Shown piece after piece: positions 19,122 to 27,681 of a DNA stretch of 64,000 nt. The DNA is from Granulicella sp. (GTDB lineage Bacteria > Acidobacteriota > Terriglobia > Terriglobales > Acidobacteriaceae). The stretch spans positions 1 through 64,000 of the forward strand of contig DAHWOF010000033.1 in the NCBI GenBank assembly GCA_027335345.1, given 5' to 3'. Numbering within the stretch: position 1 is the stretch's first letter; the number at the start of each line of letters is the position of its first letter. Both the position numbers and the translations under genes were made by a program. The notes below the pieces were generated by a model. It ran no database searches. It saw only the letters and a list, made by a program, of their open reading frames with translations, and had not been told where the DNA came from.

Positions 19122-21752
19122 GTGGCGGTTCAGCTCTCCACTCCCGTAAAATTCGTCCGGCGCATCGGCGAGCGCGTTGCCGTGGGTCTCTCTGAACGAG
19201 GCATCACCACCGTCGAAGATCTTCTCTATCACCTTCCCTTCCGCTACGAAGACCGTCTCCATCCCAAACCACTTTCGCTCTACCGCCCCGGGGAGATGGC
19301 CTCTCTGACCGGCGAGGTGCGGGGAACCGTTCTGCTCCGCACTCGCTCCGGTCCCATCTTCGAGATGACGGTGGGCATCACGCCTCCCACCCGTCAATCT
19401 CATGATCAAGGTCTGGATAAAGGCCCCTTTGGGAGTCCAGCCCAAGGCCCGCAGGGCGCGGATCCAGGGCTGGCCGGACTGGTGCAACCTCCGCCCGTCC
19501 AGACGAGCCTTTCGCCCGGCGTCCCTTTGGCCCCAGTGGAGACGGTGAAGTGCCTGTGGTTCCACGGCGCCTATCTCAAGGACAAGTTTCGTCCCGGCCA
19601 GAGGATCGCACTCTACGGAAAGCTGGAGGCCAGCCGCAGCGGCAGCGCGTCGAATGCTTTTGGCTCCCCACGCTTCAAGCTGATCCAACCGGTCTTCGAG
19701 ATTCTGCCCGGAGGCGCACAGAGCGGAGATGGCAGCGGTGAGGACGCGGAGTTCACCTTGCTCGAGATGGGGCGCATCGTGCCCATCTACGAGTCCCTGG
19801 GAGGAACCACCCCCTGGGGCGCCAAGCTTACCTCACGCTGGCTGCGCCGCGTGATGTGGACCATCTTCAAAGACCTCATCGAGTCGCAGGAGGCTGACCT
19901 GGCCGCCGGCGCCGGCTCGGGGAAGCCAGGTTCGGAGGCACGGCCCTCCGCAGATACTCTGCCTGCATCGTTATGTCAGCGGCTCAACCTGCCCACCCGC
20001 ATGGACGCTCTGCGCAACCTGCACTTCCCTCCCGCCGACACCTCGATCACCGAACTCATGTCAGCGCGGACCCCGGCGCATCGCCGCCTGATCTTTGAAG
20101 AGTTCTTCTATCTCGAGCTGGGCCTGGAGCTCAAGCGGCGCCGGCTTCGACAACGCAGCGGCACTGCCTTTGCAACCAACGAGCAGGTTCGCGCAGCCCT
20201 GAAGCAGATCCTTCCCTTCAAACCCACCAGCGCACAGAAACGCGCGCTGGGCGAGATCGTCCAGGATATGCGCAGCGCCCAGCCCATGCGCCGTCTGCTG
20301 CAGGGGGACGTGGGGTCCGGCAAGACCATCGTCGCTTTGCAGGCCGCACTGGTCGCCATCGAGAACGGGTATCAAGTGGCGTTGATGGCTCCGACATCCA
20401 TCCTAGCCACCCAGCACTACCTCTATGCCCGGAAGCTTCTGGGCGACAAGATCTCTCCCCACCACGGGCGACGTTACCGCGTCGCCCTGCTCACCGGCTC
20501 GCTGGACGAACGCAGCAAGCGCGAAGCTAGCGGTGGCATCCTGCGGGGCGAGGTCGATCTGGCCATCGGCACCCACGCGCTGGTGCAGGATAGCGTCGAC
20601 TTTGCGCGCCTCGGCCTGGTGATCGTCGATGAACAACACCGTTTCGGCGTCCAGCAACGATTTCAACTGATCCGCAAGCCCGGCGCCGCAGCCTTGAACC
20701 CTCCCTCAAACCACCAACCGCCGCAACCGGGTTCCCTGCTGGACGCTGCGCCCCCGCAGGGGCCTCCGCTCGGTGAGCCCGACGTGCTGGTGATGACCGC
20801 GACCCCCATCCCCCGCACCCTGGCGCTTACCCTCTACGGCGACCTGGAGGCCAGCGTGATCGACGAGCTCCCTCCCGGACGCACGCCCATCGTCACCCGC
20901 CGCATCGCTGAAGAGCGATCCGAGCAGCTCTGGAGATTTGTTCGAAAGCAGGTCACCGCCGGCCGTCAGGCGTACATCGTCTATCCCATCATCGAAGGCG
21001 ACCGCGACGATGAGCCGCAACTGGACTTCGCCCTGGAAGTGGAAGAGGACACGCAGGGCAAGGCGAGCAGGCGCTCGGCCTCGGCCGGCAAACGATCCGG
21101 CTCTGAACGCTCCGCCAAACTCCGCTCGCAGCTCTCAACCAGGCTCCGATCCGCCGTCGAGATGCATCAGGAGCTGCAGCAGGGCCCTTTGGCTGGCCTG
21201 CGCCTCGGACTCCTCCACGGACGCATGTCTCCAGACGACAAAGAGGTGACCATGAATCGCTTCAAGCGCGGCGAATTGGAGGTTCTGGTCACTACGACGG
21301 TGATCGAGGTCGGCGTGGATGTTCCCAACGCTACCGTGATGGTGATCGAACACGCCGAGCGCTTTGGCCTGGCCCAACTGCATCAGCTCCGAGGACGGGT
21401 CGGCCGCGGCGATGCCCGCAGCTACTGCATCCTGGTTACCGGCGCCAACATCACGCCCGAGGCGGACGTCCGACTGAACGCCATGGTCCAAATTCAGGAC
21501 GGGTTCATCCTTGCAGAACAGGACCTCCAACAGCGTGGCCCTGGTGAGTTTTTTGGCACCCGTCAGGCCGGCCTGCCCGACCTTCGCGTCGCCAACCTGG
21601 CCCGCGACCAGGATCTGCTTGAACTCGCCCGCAAGGAGGCTAACCGCTTCGTGCAAAGCCCCGACCCCACCATCCCCCGCGAGCAGATCGAGGACGTTTG
21701 GTTTCGTCTCCAGCACCAGTGGCAGCGCCGCTACGGTTTGCTGGAAGCATGA
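19122..21752 (+). CDS. recG: ATP-dependent DNA helicase RecG
   Basis: Starts with GTG at 19122. The wedge/OB domain (ITTVEDLLYHLPFRYEDR) leads to a superfamily 2 helicase: Walker A LLQGDVGSGKTIVALQ, Walker B variant VIVDEQHRFGVQQR, then VMTATPIPRTLALTLYGDL, and motif VI HQLRGRVGRGDARSYC. The C-terminal TRG region GPGEFFGTRQAGLPDL is complete. RecG remodels stalled replication forks and Holliday junctions. The 876-residue length exceeds the usual ~690. The excess lies in Pro/Gln/Ser-rich inserts, for example before DVLVMTATPIP and after LDFALEVEEDTQG. It is divergent from mreC. Confidence 0.95.
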   Translation: MAVQLSTPVKFVRRIGERVAVGLSERGITTVEDLLYHLPFRYEDRLHPKPLSLYRPGEMASLTGEVRGTVLLRTRSGPIFEMTVGITPPTRQSHDQGLDKGPFGSPAQGPQGADPGLAGLVQPPPVQTSLSPGVPLAPVETVKCLWFHGAYLKDKFRPGQRIALYGKLEASRSGSASNAFGSPRFKLIQPVFEILPGGAQSGDGSGEDAEFTLLEMGRIVPIYESLGGTTPWGAKLTSRWLRRVMWTIFKDLIESQEADLAAGAGSGKPGSEARPSADTLPASLCQRLNLPTRMDALRNLHFPPADTSITELMSARTPAHRRLIFEEFFYLELGLELKRRRLRQRSGTAFATNEQVRAALKQILPFKPTSAQKRALGEIVQDMRSAQPMRRLLQGDVGSGKTIVALQAALVAIENGYQVALMAPTSILATQHYLYARKLLGDKISPHHGRRYRVALLTGSLDERSKREASGGILRGEVDLAIGTHALVQDSVDFARLGLVIVDEQHRFGVQQRFQLIRKPGAAALNPPSNHQPPQPGSLLDAAPPQGPPLGEPDVLVMTATPIPRTLALTLYGDLEASVIDELPPGRTPIVTRRIAEERSEQLWRFVRKQVTAGRQAYIVYPIIEGDRDDEPQLDFALEVEEDTQGKASRRSASAGKRSGSERSAKLRSQLSTRLRSAVEMHQELQQGPLAGLRLGLLHGRMSPDDKEVTMNRFKRGELEVLVTTTVIEVGVDVPNATVMVIEHAERFGLAQLHQLRGRVGRGDARSYCILVTGANITPEADVRLNAMVQIQDGFILAEQDLQQRGPGEFFGTRQAGLPDLRVANLARDQDLLELARKEANRFVQSPDPTIPREQIEDVWFRLQHQWQRRYGLLEA

Positions 21753-21876
21753 GATCGCCGAGCGAGGCAAGGGAGACCGAAGATCCGGTACATTCCGTAA
21801 CTTTCCCGGATCGCAATGCAAAGCCCGCCCACCCCCGGAAACCTTGCAGGTTATCCTCCGCTGGGTGCGCTGCGCT

Positions 21877-22311
21877 TCAGCTCGCCATCGCGACCGGCTC
21901 TTCCAGCGGGGTCACTGGCTGTACCTGCTTCTTCGGCCCCCTCTTCCGGGCCACCAGAATCTTGATTCTATCCAGCAGCTCGGCCGGAGAACTTGCCCCC
22001 TTGGGGAGAAACGCGTCCGCCGCAGCGGCGCGGTCAAAGTTCGTAACCGTTCCCGAAACCAGCAGCCCGGGCAACCCTGGATGCACCTGCTTCGCCCGTC
22101 GAATCAAGTCATTTCCGTCCATCTGCGGCAGGAGCAGATCGGCGAGCAGAAGATCCACTGATCCCTGTGCGACCGTCTGAAGATACTCAAGAGCCTCCGC
22201 AGCCGTGCTGACCGCCACCACCCGGTAGCCGCGTGTCTCCAACAGGAACTTGCGTACCGAAAGCACCTGTTCGTTATCTTCCACACACAAGATCGTCTTC
22301 CGTGGTCTCAT
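21877..22311 (-). CDS. Single-domain response regulator (receiver only)
   Basis: I choose ATG 22311, which has GAGGAG 5 bases upstream; a longer frame back to 22464 lacks support. The 144 residues make a complete CheY-like receiver: acidic pair in ILCVEDNE, phosphoacceptor Asp in LLLADLLLPQMDG, the Thr/Ser position in LVSGT, and conserved Lys in DAFLPKG. No output domain follows, only a short basic tail. It may relay phosphate to, or act on, a partner protein. No histidine kinase is encoded nearby, so it is an orphan. Confidence 0.88.
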   Translation of the reverse strand: MRPRKTILCVEDNEQVLSVRKFLLETRGYRVVAVSTAAEALEYLQTVAQGSVDLLLADLLLPQMDGNDLIRRAKQVHPGLPGLLVSGTVTNFDRAAAADAFLPKGASSPAELLDRIKILVARKRGPKKQVQPVTPLEEPVAMAS

Positions 22312-23073
22312 CGATTCTCCTCGCCGGTGGTCTTCGCGGCTTGCTGGTTCCAAGTTCAAGACAGACGGCGCTCTCCGTACGGAATCACGCCGAGCCCAAC
22401 AACCTCTCTGAAAAATCCGTTCAGCCATAAAGGATCCTTTGCGCCCTGAAGCGGCACATCGCATCCCCTCTCATCACCCTTCGTCCACTCCCAGCCTGAC
22501 GGAGCCGCTCCAAGCCCTGCGACCTCTCTCCAAACCTTGCGGGCCGGGCTCCGGTCGCGAGCTGCAACCTGCTGAACGCGCCGGCAGGGTTTTGGCAAAC
22601 GGACTTCCTCGGCCGCGTCCTGGACGCGAACCTTCCGTCGGCTGTGGAAGCTGTGGATCGCAGTGAAAAAGGCGCAAAACCCCTCTTTGCTGCTTCCCTG
22701 CCATCTTCCAGGCAGCGTCCATTTGCAGCTCGAATGGGCCAAGCTCCCAGGGAACTGAATGGTGGCGCGTGACAGCTCGGCGGACCCTGGAGCCCCTGCG
22801 GAGCGTGGCTCTGTTGAGCTTGTATCGCGCCGCAGAGGACAGCATGTGAGCCTTTGCCATCCCTCAAATTGTCCGAAAATCAGGCGAAAAATCTAACGTA
22901 CATCGAGCCTTCACTCGATGACGACTTGCTGAGCATACGAAGGTCCAACTGCCATGGCAACAGTGAATTTTTGGCGAAAATACAATGAGTTTGAACTGGC
23001 GCTTCCACCGCAATCGCACATTGCCCATGCTTGTTGGCCTTTGTGATTCCCCCACTGTGGAAAACCTCCGGCT
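22312..23073. other. 762-bp gap with no supported gene
   Basis: Open frames here are short, overlap on both strands and show no recognisable motif. I see no tRNA cloverleaf, no strong terminator and none of the palindromic repeats found later in the window. It separates a response regulator from a PhzF-like gene, both on the minus strand, so the right part must hold the 3' region of the latter. Confidence 0.4.
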
Positions 23074-24036
23074 TCAGGGCAGGAAAAGCCGTCCCTCTGC
23101 AACAGGAATAGTGCGCCCGGAGACTTCGACGGCGTGGACCCGGTCCCCTTGTTTGGCAGCGCGAACGACGATGCGGCTGGGACGCCGGATCTCTGCTCCC
23201 TGCTCAATCTCCACCGTCTGCTCCGACCGGGCCAGTCCGTGCTTCACTAGCCATGCGATGCAGCAACCCGCCGCCGATCCGGTCGCCGGATCCTCGCCCG
23301 AGTAGAACTGCATGCGCGCACGCCAGCGCGGATGCCCATCGGCCGGCTCATTTGGAGTTGAACCCAGCCGAACTCCGGGCGCCGCTTCCACCGGCGCGAT
23401 GCAGTAAAAGAAATGCGTCTCTCTGCCCGCCAGCCACGCCGCAGCCTGGCGGTGCGCCAGTTGCATTCTCTGCAAAGCTCCAAGAGAGCGCAGGAGAACA
23501 ATGCAGAAGGGCATTCCGGTAGAGACGGTCTGCGGCGCAAAACCGGAAGAGAGATCCTCCGCGCTGAGACCAATCAGGTTCGCTACCTCAGCCCGATCAT
23601 GAGTTGCCCCAAAGACCGGATCGTTTTGCAGCATGGTGGCCCGAAGACCGAGGACCCCATCTTCTTCCGGCGCAAAGCGCACGGGAACAGGCCCCACACG
23701 CAGCCGCAAGGTGACGGTCTCGGTCCCAACCTGGCGCAGCCGCGGATGATGGAGGCGCAGCCAGGCGGCCGTCCCCAGGGTCGGGTGACCGGCAAATGGC
23801 AGTTCCTCCTCGGTGGTGAAGATGCGCACTCGCACGCCATCTCGCGCCTCCATCTCCGGATCGCCCGGAATGATAAAGGTTGTTTCAGAGAGGCGCATCT
23901 CGCGCGCGATGGCCTGCATCTGCTGATCCGAGAGGGAACTGCCATCGTGAAAGACCGCCAGGGCGTTGCCCTCCAGAGGGCGTTCTGCAAAGACATCCAG
24001 CATCGAATAGTCCAGCACTCGCGACATGCCCTTCAT
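23074..24036 (-). CDS. PhzF-family isomerase/epimerase
   Basis: The 320 residues follow the PhzF fold throughout. The N-terminus reads LDYSMLDVFAERPLEGNALAV. The catalytic-glutamate region is MRLSETTFI. NCAGHPT-type sequence is replaced by LPFAGHPTLGTAAWL. The C-terminal half repeats the fold and contains YSGEDPATGSAAGC, a family hallmark. Relatives isomerise dihydroanthranilate-like or small dicarboxylic substrates; most chromosomal members have no known substrate. There is no phenazine gene nearby, so a phenazine role is not supported. A start three codons downstream is also possible. Confidence 0.92.
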   Translation of the reverse strand: MKGMSRVLDYSMLDVFAERPLEGNALAVFHDGSSLSDQQMQAIAREMRLSETTFIIPGDPEMEARDGVRVRIFTTEEELPFAGHPTLGTAAWLRLHHPRLRQVGTETVTLRLRVGPVPVRFAPEEDGVLGLRATMLQNDPVFGATHDRAEVANLIGLSAEDLSSGFAPQTVSTGMPFCIVLLRSLGALQRMQLAHRQAAAWLAGRETHFFYCIAPVEAAPGVRLGSTPNEPADGHPRWRARMQFYSGEDPATGSAAGCCIAWLVKHGLARSEQTVEIEQGAEIRRPSRIVVRAAKQGDRVHAVEVSGRTIPVAEGRLFLP

Positions 24037-24256
24037 GCTACCTCGGATGGTGCTTCATCAGGTTGCGCCGTGAGGGCTGATTCTGCCCTCCGGAGTTGGC
24101 TGGCCAGGCTCTCTATCCCTGGCAGTTCTTCCCGACTGCAACAGTTCTGACATTTTCCCTGGCGCTCTGCCTGACTCTATGAAAACAGCGCAGAGTCTCC
24201 TAAACTAAAGAGAGAGCGGCGAATCGAAGAGCAGATGTCACCGGCGCAGGAGTCTG

Positions 24257-25543
24257 ATGACCTTGAAGTCCTCCCTTCCAATCGAAAACCTACAGGACGA
24301 AGCCGTACCAGCAGCCACGGCCGCGGCTCCCACCCCAGTCGAGGATGAGGAGATCTCTCTGCTCGACCTGCTGATTGTGCTTGCCGAGCGCAAGCGCACC
24401 ATCCTGTGGATCACGGGAACCTTTGCCGTTCTTTCGATCGTGATCTCCCTGCTCCTGCCGGTGAAGTACACAGCCAGCACCACCCTGCTCCCCCCAGAAA
24501 CCGGATCCTCGATGTCCTCCCTGCTGTCCTCCCAGTTGGGCAGTCTGGGCGGAATGGCGGCCATGGCGGGCGGAAGTCTGGGCCTGAAGAATCCCAATGA
24601 CCAATACGTTGCGATGCTGCGCAGCCAAACCGTGGAAGACGCCATGGTGAAGCGATTCGGCCTGATGCAGGAGTACCACGCCCACTATCTCTCCGTCGCT
24701 CGGAAAGATTTTGAAGGGAATGTCACTGTCGACGGCGACGGCAAAGACGGACTGATCCACATCTCCGTGGAGGATCACAACCCGGTCAAAGCAGCCGCCA
24801 TGGCCAACGGCTATGTCAATGCTTACCGCGACCTCTCAAAGAATCTGGCCATCTCCGAAGCCTCGCGACGCCGGCTTTTCTTCCAGCAGGAGGTGGACAA
24901 GGCCAGGACCAACCTGGCCGATGCCGAGATCGCCCTGGAACAGACGGAGCAGAAGACTGGAATTATCGCTCCGGATAGCCAGGAACGAGCGTTGATCGAT
25001 TCAGCAGCAACCCTGCGCGCCCAGATCACCGCTCTCGATGTACAGATTCAGGGGATGCAAACCTATGCCACCGGGGAGAACGCGCAGTTGATCCAGGCCC
25101 AGCAGGAGCTCGCCGGTCTGCGAGATCAGCTCGAAAAACTGAGCGGCTCCGGAAATGTCACATCCAAAACATCTACAGACGAGTTTCTCCTGCCCAGGGG
25201 AACAATTCCCAAGGCAGGCATGGAGTACATCCGCAGGCTTCGGGACGTAACCTACTACGAGACGATTCTGGACATCCTGGCCAGGCAGTTTGAGATGGCC
25301 AAGTTGGATGAGGCCAAAGAGGGTGCGCTGATCCAGGTTGTAGACCCGGCCATCGTCCCAGACCGGAAGTCGTTTCCAAAACGAGCCCTGATCGTCATCG
25401 GGTCGACTGTGCTGGGCTTCTTCCTCGGGACCTTCCTGGCGTTGCTCCAGGCGGCACTCCAAAGGCTCCGGAGTGACCCGGAGACAAGCATCAAACTGGT
25501 TTTGCTCAGGCGTGCGTTAGCCGTAAAGCCGGCAAAGGCATAA
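24257..25543 (+). CDS. Wzz-type polysaccharide chain-length/co-polymerase protein
   Basis: The 428-residue protein has the usual plan. A cytoplasmic N-terminus with ISLLDLLIVLAERKRTIL precedes TM1 (about 48-67). Then comes a large periplasmic region with a Gly/Met-rich loop (GSLGGMAAMAGGSLG) and a long coiled coil (FFQQEVDKARTNLADAEIAL). TM2 lies at about 377-400 (IGSTVLGFFLGTFLALLQ). Such proteins set the length of O-antigen, exopolysaccharide or capsule chains with a Wzy polymerase. No kinase domain is attached. No wzy or wza gene is adjacent, but a Wzi-like protein and a phosphoglycosyl transferase occur about 15 kb away. Confidence 0.9.
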   Translation: MTLKSSLPIENLQDEAVPAATAAAPTPVEDEEISLLDLLIVLAERKRTILWITGTFAVLSIVISLLLPVKYTASTTLLPPETGSSMSSLLSSQLGSLGGMAAMAGGSLGLKNPNDQYVAMLRSQTVEDAMVKRFGLMQEYHAHYLSVARKDFEGNVTVDGDGKDGLIHISVEDHNPVKAAAMANGYVNAYRDLSKNLAISEASRRRLFFQQEVDKARTNLADAEIALEQTEQKTGIIAPDSQERALIDSAATLRAQITALDVQIQGMQTYATGENAQLIQAQQELAGLRDQLEKLSGSGNVTSKTSTDEFLLPRGTIPKAGMEYIRRLRDVTYYETILDILARQFEMAKLDEAKEGALIQVVDPAIVPDRKSFPKRALIVIGSTVLGFFLGTFLALLQAALQRLRSDPETSIKLVLLRRALAVKPAKA

Positions 25544-25626
25544 AGCCGACGCTGAGACGCCCTTGGGTGATTCGTCGCTGGGAGTCCTCGCAGTCCGCGT
25601 GGAGTGCGGCGCGTACGGTATCGGAG

Positions 25627-25647
25627 GCGGGCATAACCGATGCCCGC
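25627..25647. terminator. Hairpin between convergent wzz-like and lgt-like genes
   Basis: Perfect 8-bp stem GCGGGCAT/ATGCCCGC with a 5-base loop AACCG, placed between two converging genes. There is no T-tract, so intrinsic termination is likely weak. Confidence 0.45.
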
Positions 25648-25650
25648 GCC

Positions 25651-26553
25651 CTACGAGGCAGTCTGAACGTCCTTGGTCATCTTCCGCAGGGGTTCAGTGA
25701 CAACTCCCTCATTCCGGCGAGTCAGTAACATCATGACCACGCCACAGAGCATGCTTCCCAGAGCGGCCATCTGGGCGTTGGTGAGCGTGTGATGAAAGTA
25801 GAGTTTGGGATTGATGCGGACGAACTCTACCAGGAAGCGGCCGATGCCGCTCAAGAGCAAGTACTCACCGGTGAGAAATCCCAAAGGCAGGGACTTGCTC
25901 TTCGATCCGCGTCTCCAGAGCCACCACGCCAGCGCCAGCGAGAAAAGCAGCTCGTAGATGGGAGTGGGCTGCACCGCGGCGGTGGGAGGGTTGGGCAGAA
26001 CCAGCGCCCGAGTGTACCGGGTGAGGCCGTTGGCCATATGAACGCCCCAAGGCAGCGTGGTGTTGATTCCGTAGTCTCCATCGCCGGAAAGCAGACAGCC
26101 GAGACGACCCACGCCGTATCCGACCGCTGCGGCAGGTGCGGCAAGGTCCAGCATGCGCAGGGCGGCGCGGCCACCCGTAAGGCCGTTGGGCTTGCTATGA
26201 ATACCCTGATACATCAGCATGGTGATAGCCGCAAGCAGTCCGCCGTACCACGCGAAGCCGGCTTGAAACCAGTGCAGAAAACTGAAGAGGACCTCGCTGG
26301 GATGACGCAGGCCGGGAGCGAGGATCTCGCGCCAGGCGCCGATCAGATCAGGGATGTCCTGCAACTCATGCCAGAGCTTGGCGCCGATGATTCCGAACAG
26401 CACAACCATGGTCACGATGTTGATGGCGTCAGCGTCGGCCTGATTCCGTACGAAGTTGTTGTGGAGCACCAGAACGCTGCAAACGGCCGCCAGCCAAAGC
26501 ATCAGGCCGAAGGTTCCGATATGAGCAAAACCGAGATTTATATAGGGATACAT
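25651..26553 (-). CDS. lgt: Divergent prolipoprotein diacylglyceryl transferase (Lgt family)
   Basis: A polytopic membrane protein of 300 residues with about seven helices and the Lgt layout: GIIGAKLWHELQDI, FAWYGGLLAAITMLMY, VGYGVGRLGCLLSGDGDYGI, PTPIYELLFSLALAWWL, and GIGRFLVEFVRINPKL near the end. Lgt attaches diacylglycerol from phosphatidylglycerol to the lipobox cysteine of prolipoproteins. Two classical positions differ. The His of the usual HGG is Tyr (YGG), and the Asn and Glu of GRIGNF.NGE are Cys and Asp/Gly. The membership is clear, but whether it is the housekeeping enzyme or a specialised paralogue is open. Confidence 0.82.
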   Translation of the reverse strand: MYPYINLGFAHIGTFGLMLWLAAVCSVLVLHNNFVRNQADADAINIVTMVVLFGIIGAKLWHELQDIPDLIGAWREILAPGLRHPSEVLFSFLHWFQAGFAWYGGLLAAITMLMYQGIHSKPNGLTGGRAALRMLDLAAPAAAVGYGVGRLGCLLSGDGDYGINTTLPWGVHMANGLTRYTRALVLPNPPTAAVQPTPIYELLFSLALAWWLWRRGSKSKSLPLGFLTGEYLLLSGIGRFLVEFVRINPKLYFHHTLTNAQMAALGSMLCGVVMMLLTRRNEGVVTEPLRKMTKDVQTAS

Positions 26554-26781
26554 GCAGATTCCAGTATAGCGGCGGCCGCGCGCCCCCTGAGCATCTCAGC
26601 GGAAAGTTCCCGCAGCTCCTCGACCCGTTCGGCGAATCCGCTCCGCCAAGCGCCCATGCATCCCCAATGGAAGACGGGGCGCCAGTGGAAGGGCCCTGCG
26701 GAGAGCGTCCGGGCCGGTAGAGAACCTCCCCATATGGCGCGAGGACGACGCGCTTGCTCTCACGCCCCCCGCGAAACGCAA

Positions 26782-26893
26782 TAGCATTTTCAGTGTAGGG
26801 GTAGACAGATGCCCCGGCCTCGATGGGCGTCTTCCCCAATGAAAACGTTACTGAAAGCCCTCTTCTGGGCGCCCACCAGCACTGAAAATGCTA
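26782..26893. repeat. Palindromic repeat element, copy a
   Basis: Perfect 14-bp terminal inverted repeats TAGCATTTTCAGTG (26782-26795) and CACTGAAAATGCTA (26880-26893) enclose 84 bp. The interior holds GGGCGTCTTC ... GAAAACGTT. Read on the minus strand, its right half (GACGCCCATCGAGGCC ... CTACCCCTACA) aligns with copy d at 41882-41997. It lies between divergent lgt and hpt. Confidence 0.75.
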
Positions 26894-27058
26894 AAGCGCC
26901 GCTGTGTCAAGGGAAAGCGCGCCCAGGATGAAGAGTATCGAGAGAAATTCCTTGAACGATCTGCGAGGATGAGAAACAGGTCTGGTACGGGTTTTCCTCA
27001 TCCAGAGGCAGTCGATCTTTCTTTATTCAATCTGCCGCTATCGCGTAACCTTGAGGTT

Positions 27059-27625
27059 ATGGTCATAACAGTTCCTGCTTTTGTTCCTCCCGAGGATATG
27101 GATGTTCTGCTCACCGCGGAGCAGATCGCCGAACGCGTCAAGGCCGTTGGCAATCAAATCTCAGAGGACTACACGGGGCAGTCGATCGTGCTGATCGGCG
27201 TGCTGAAGGGAGCGGCGATCTTTCTGGCCGATCTGGCGCGTTCGATCAAGGTGGACAATACATTTGACTTCGTGGCGGTGTCCAGCTACGGCAGGGCGCG
27301 GGTAACTTCCGGCGCTGTGAAGATGATCAAGGACATTGACAACCCCATCGAAGGGCGGCACGTAATCCTGGTCGAGGATATCCTTGACACCGGTCTGACG
27401 CTGAGCTATCTGCGTGGGCTGATGCTGCAGCATCGTCCGGCGTCGCTCAAGATCGCCACCTGTCTGGATAAGCCCGAGCGGCGCCTGGTGCCCATCGAAG
27501 CCGATTACGCCTGCTTCAAGATCCCCAACGAGTTTGTGATCGGTTATGGAATGGACTATGCCGAGCGCTACCGCGGCGTGCCGGATATTCGGATCTACCC
27601 GGACAACCCACCTCCAGGACATTGA
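27059..27625 (+). CDS. hpt: Hypoxanthine phosphoribosyltransferase
   Basis: I use ATG 27059, giving 188 residues, close to the usual 175-190. An in-frame ATG at 26888 would add 57 basic, non-homologous residues and overlap the repeat element. Conserved parts are VLIGVLKGAAIFLADL (loop I and PPi contact), VAVSSYG, and the PRPP-binding HVILVEDILDTGLTLSYL, followed by FVIGYGMDYAERYR. It salvages hypoxanthine and guanine to IMP and GMP using PRPP. It precedes aroA by 56 bp on the same strand. Confidence 0.93.
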   Translation: MVITVPAFVPPEDMDVLLTAEQIAERVKAVGNQISEDYTGQSIVLIGVLKGAAIFLADLARSIKVDNTFDFVAVSSYGRARVTSGAVKMIKDIDNPIEGRHVILVEDILDTGLTLSYLRGLMLQHRPASLKIATCLDKPERRLVPIEADYACFKIPNEFVIGYGMDYAERYRGVPDIRIYPDNPPPGH

Positions 27626-27681
27626 CCGGCATCTCCGGGGACAGAGCATGGAAGAGTTCGCCGATTGAGTAAACTAACAGC

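Noticed and set aside
23074-24036. Phenazine biosynthesis
   Set aside because: PhzF-fold proteins are widespread; no other phenazine gene is present.
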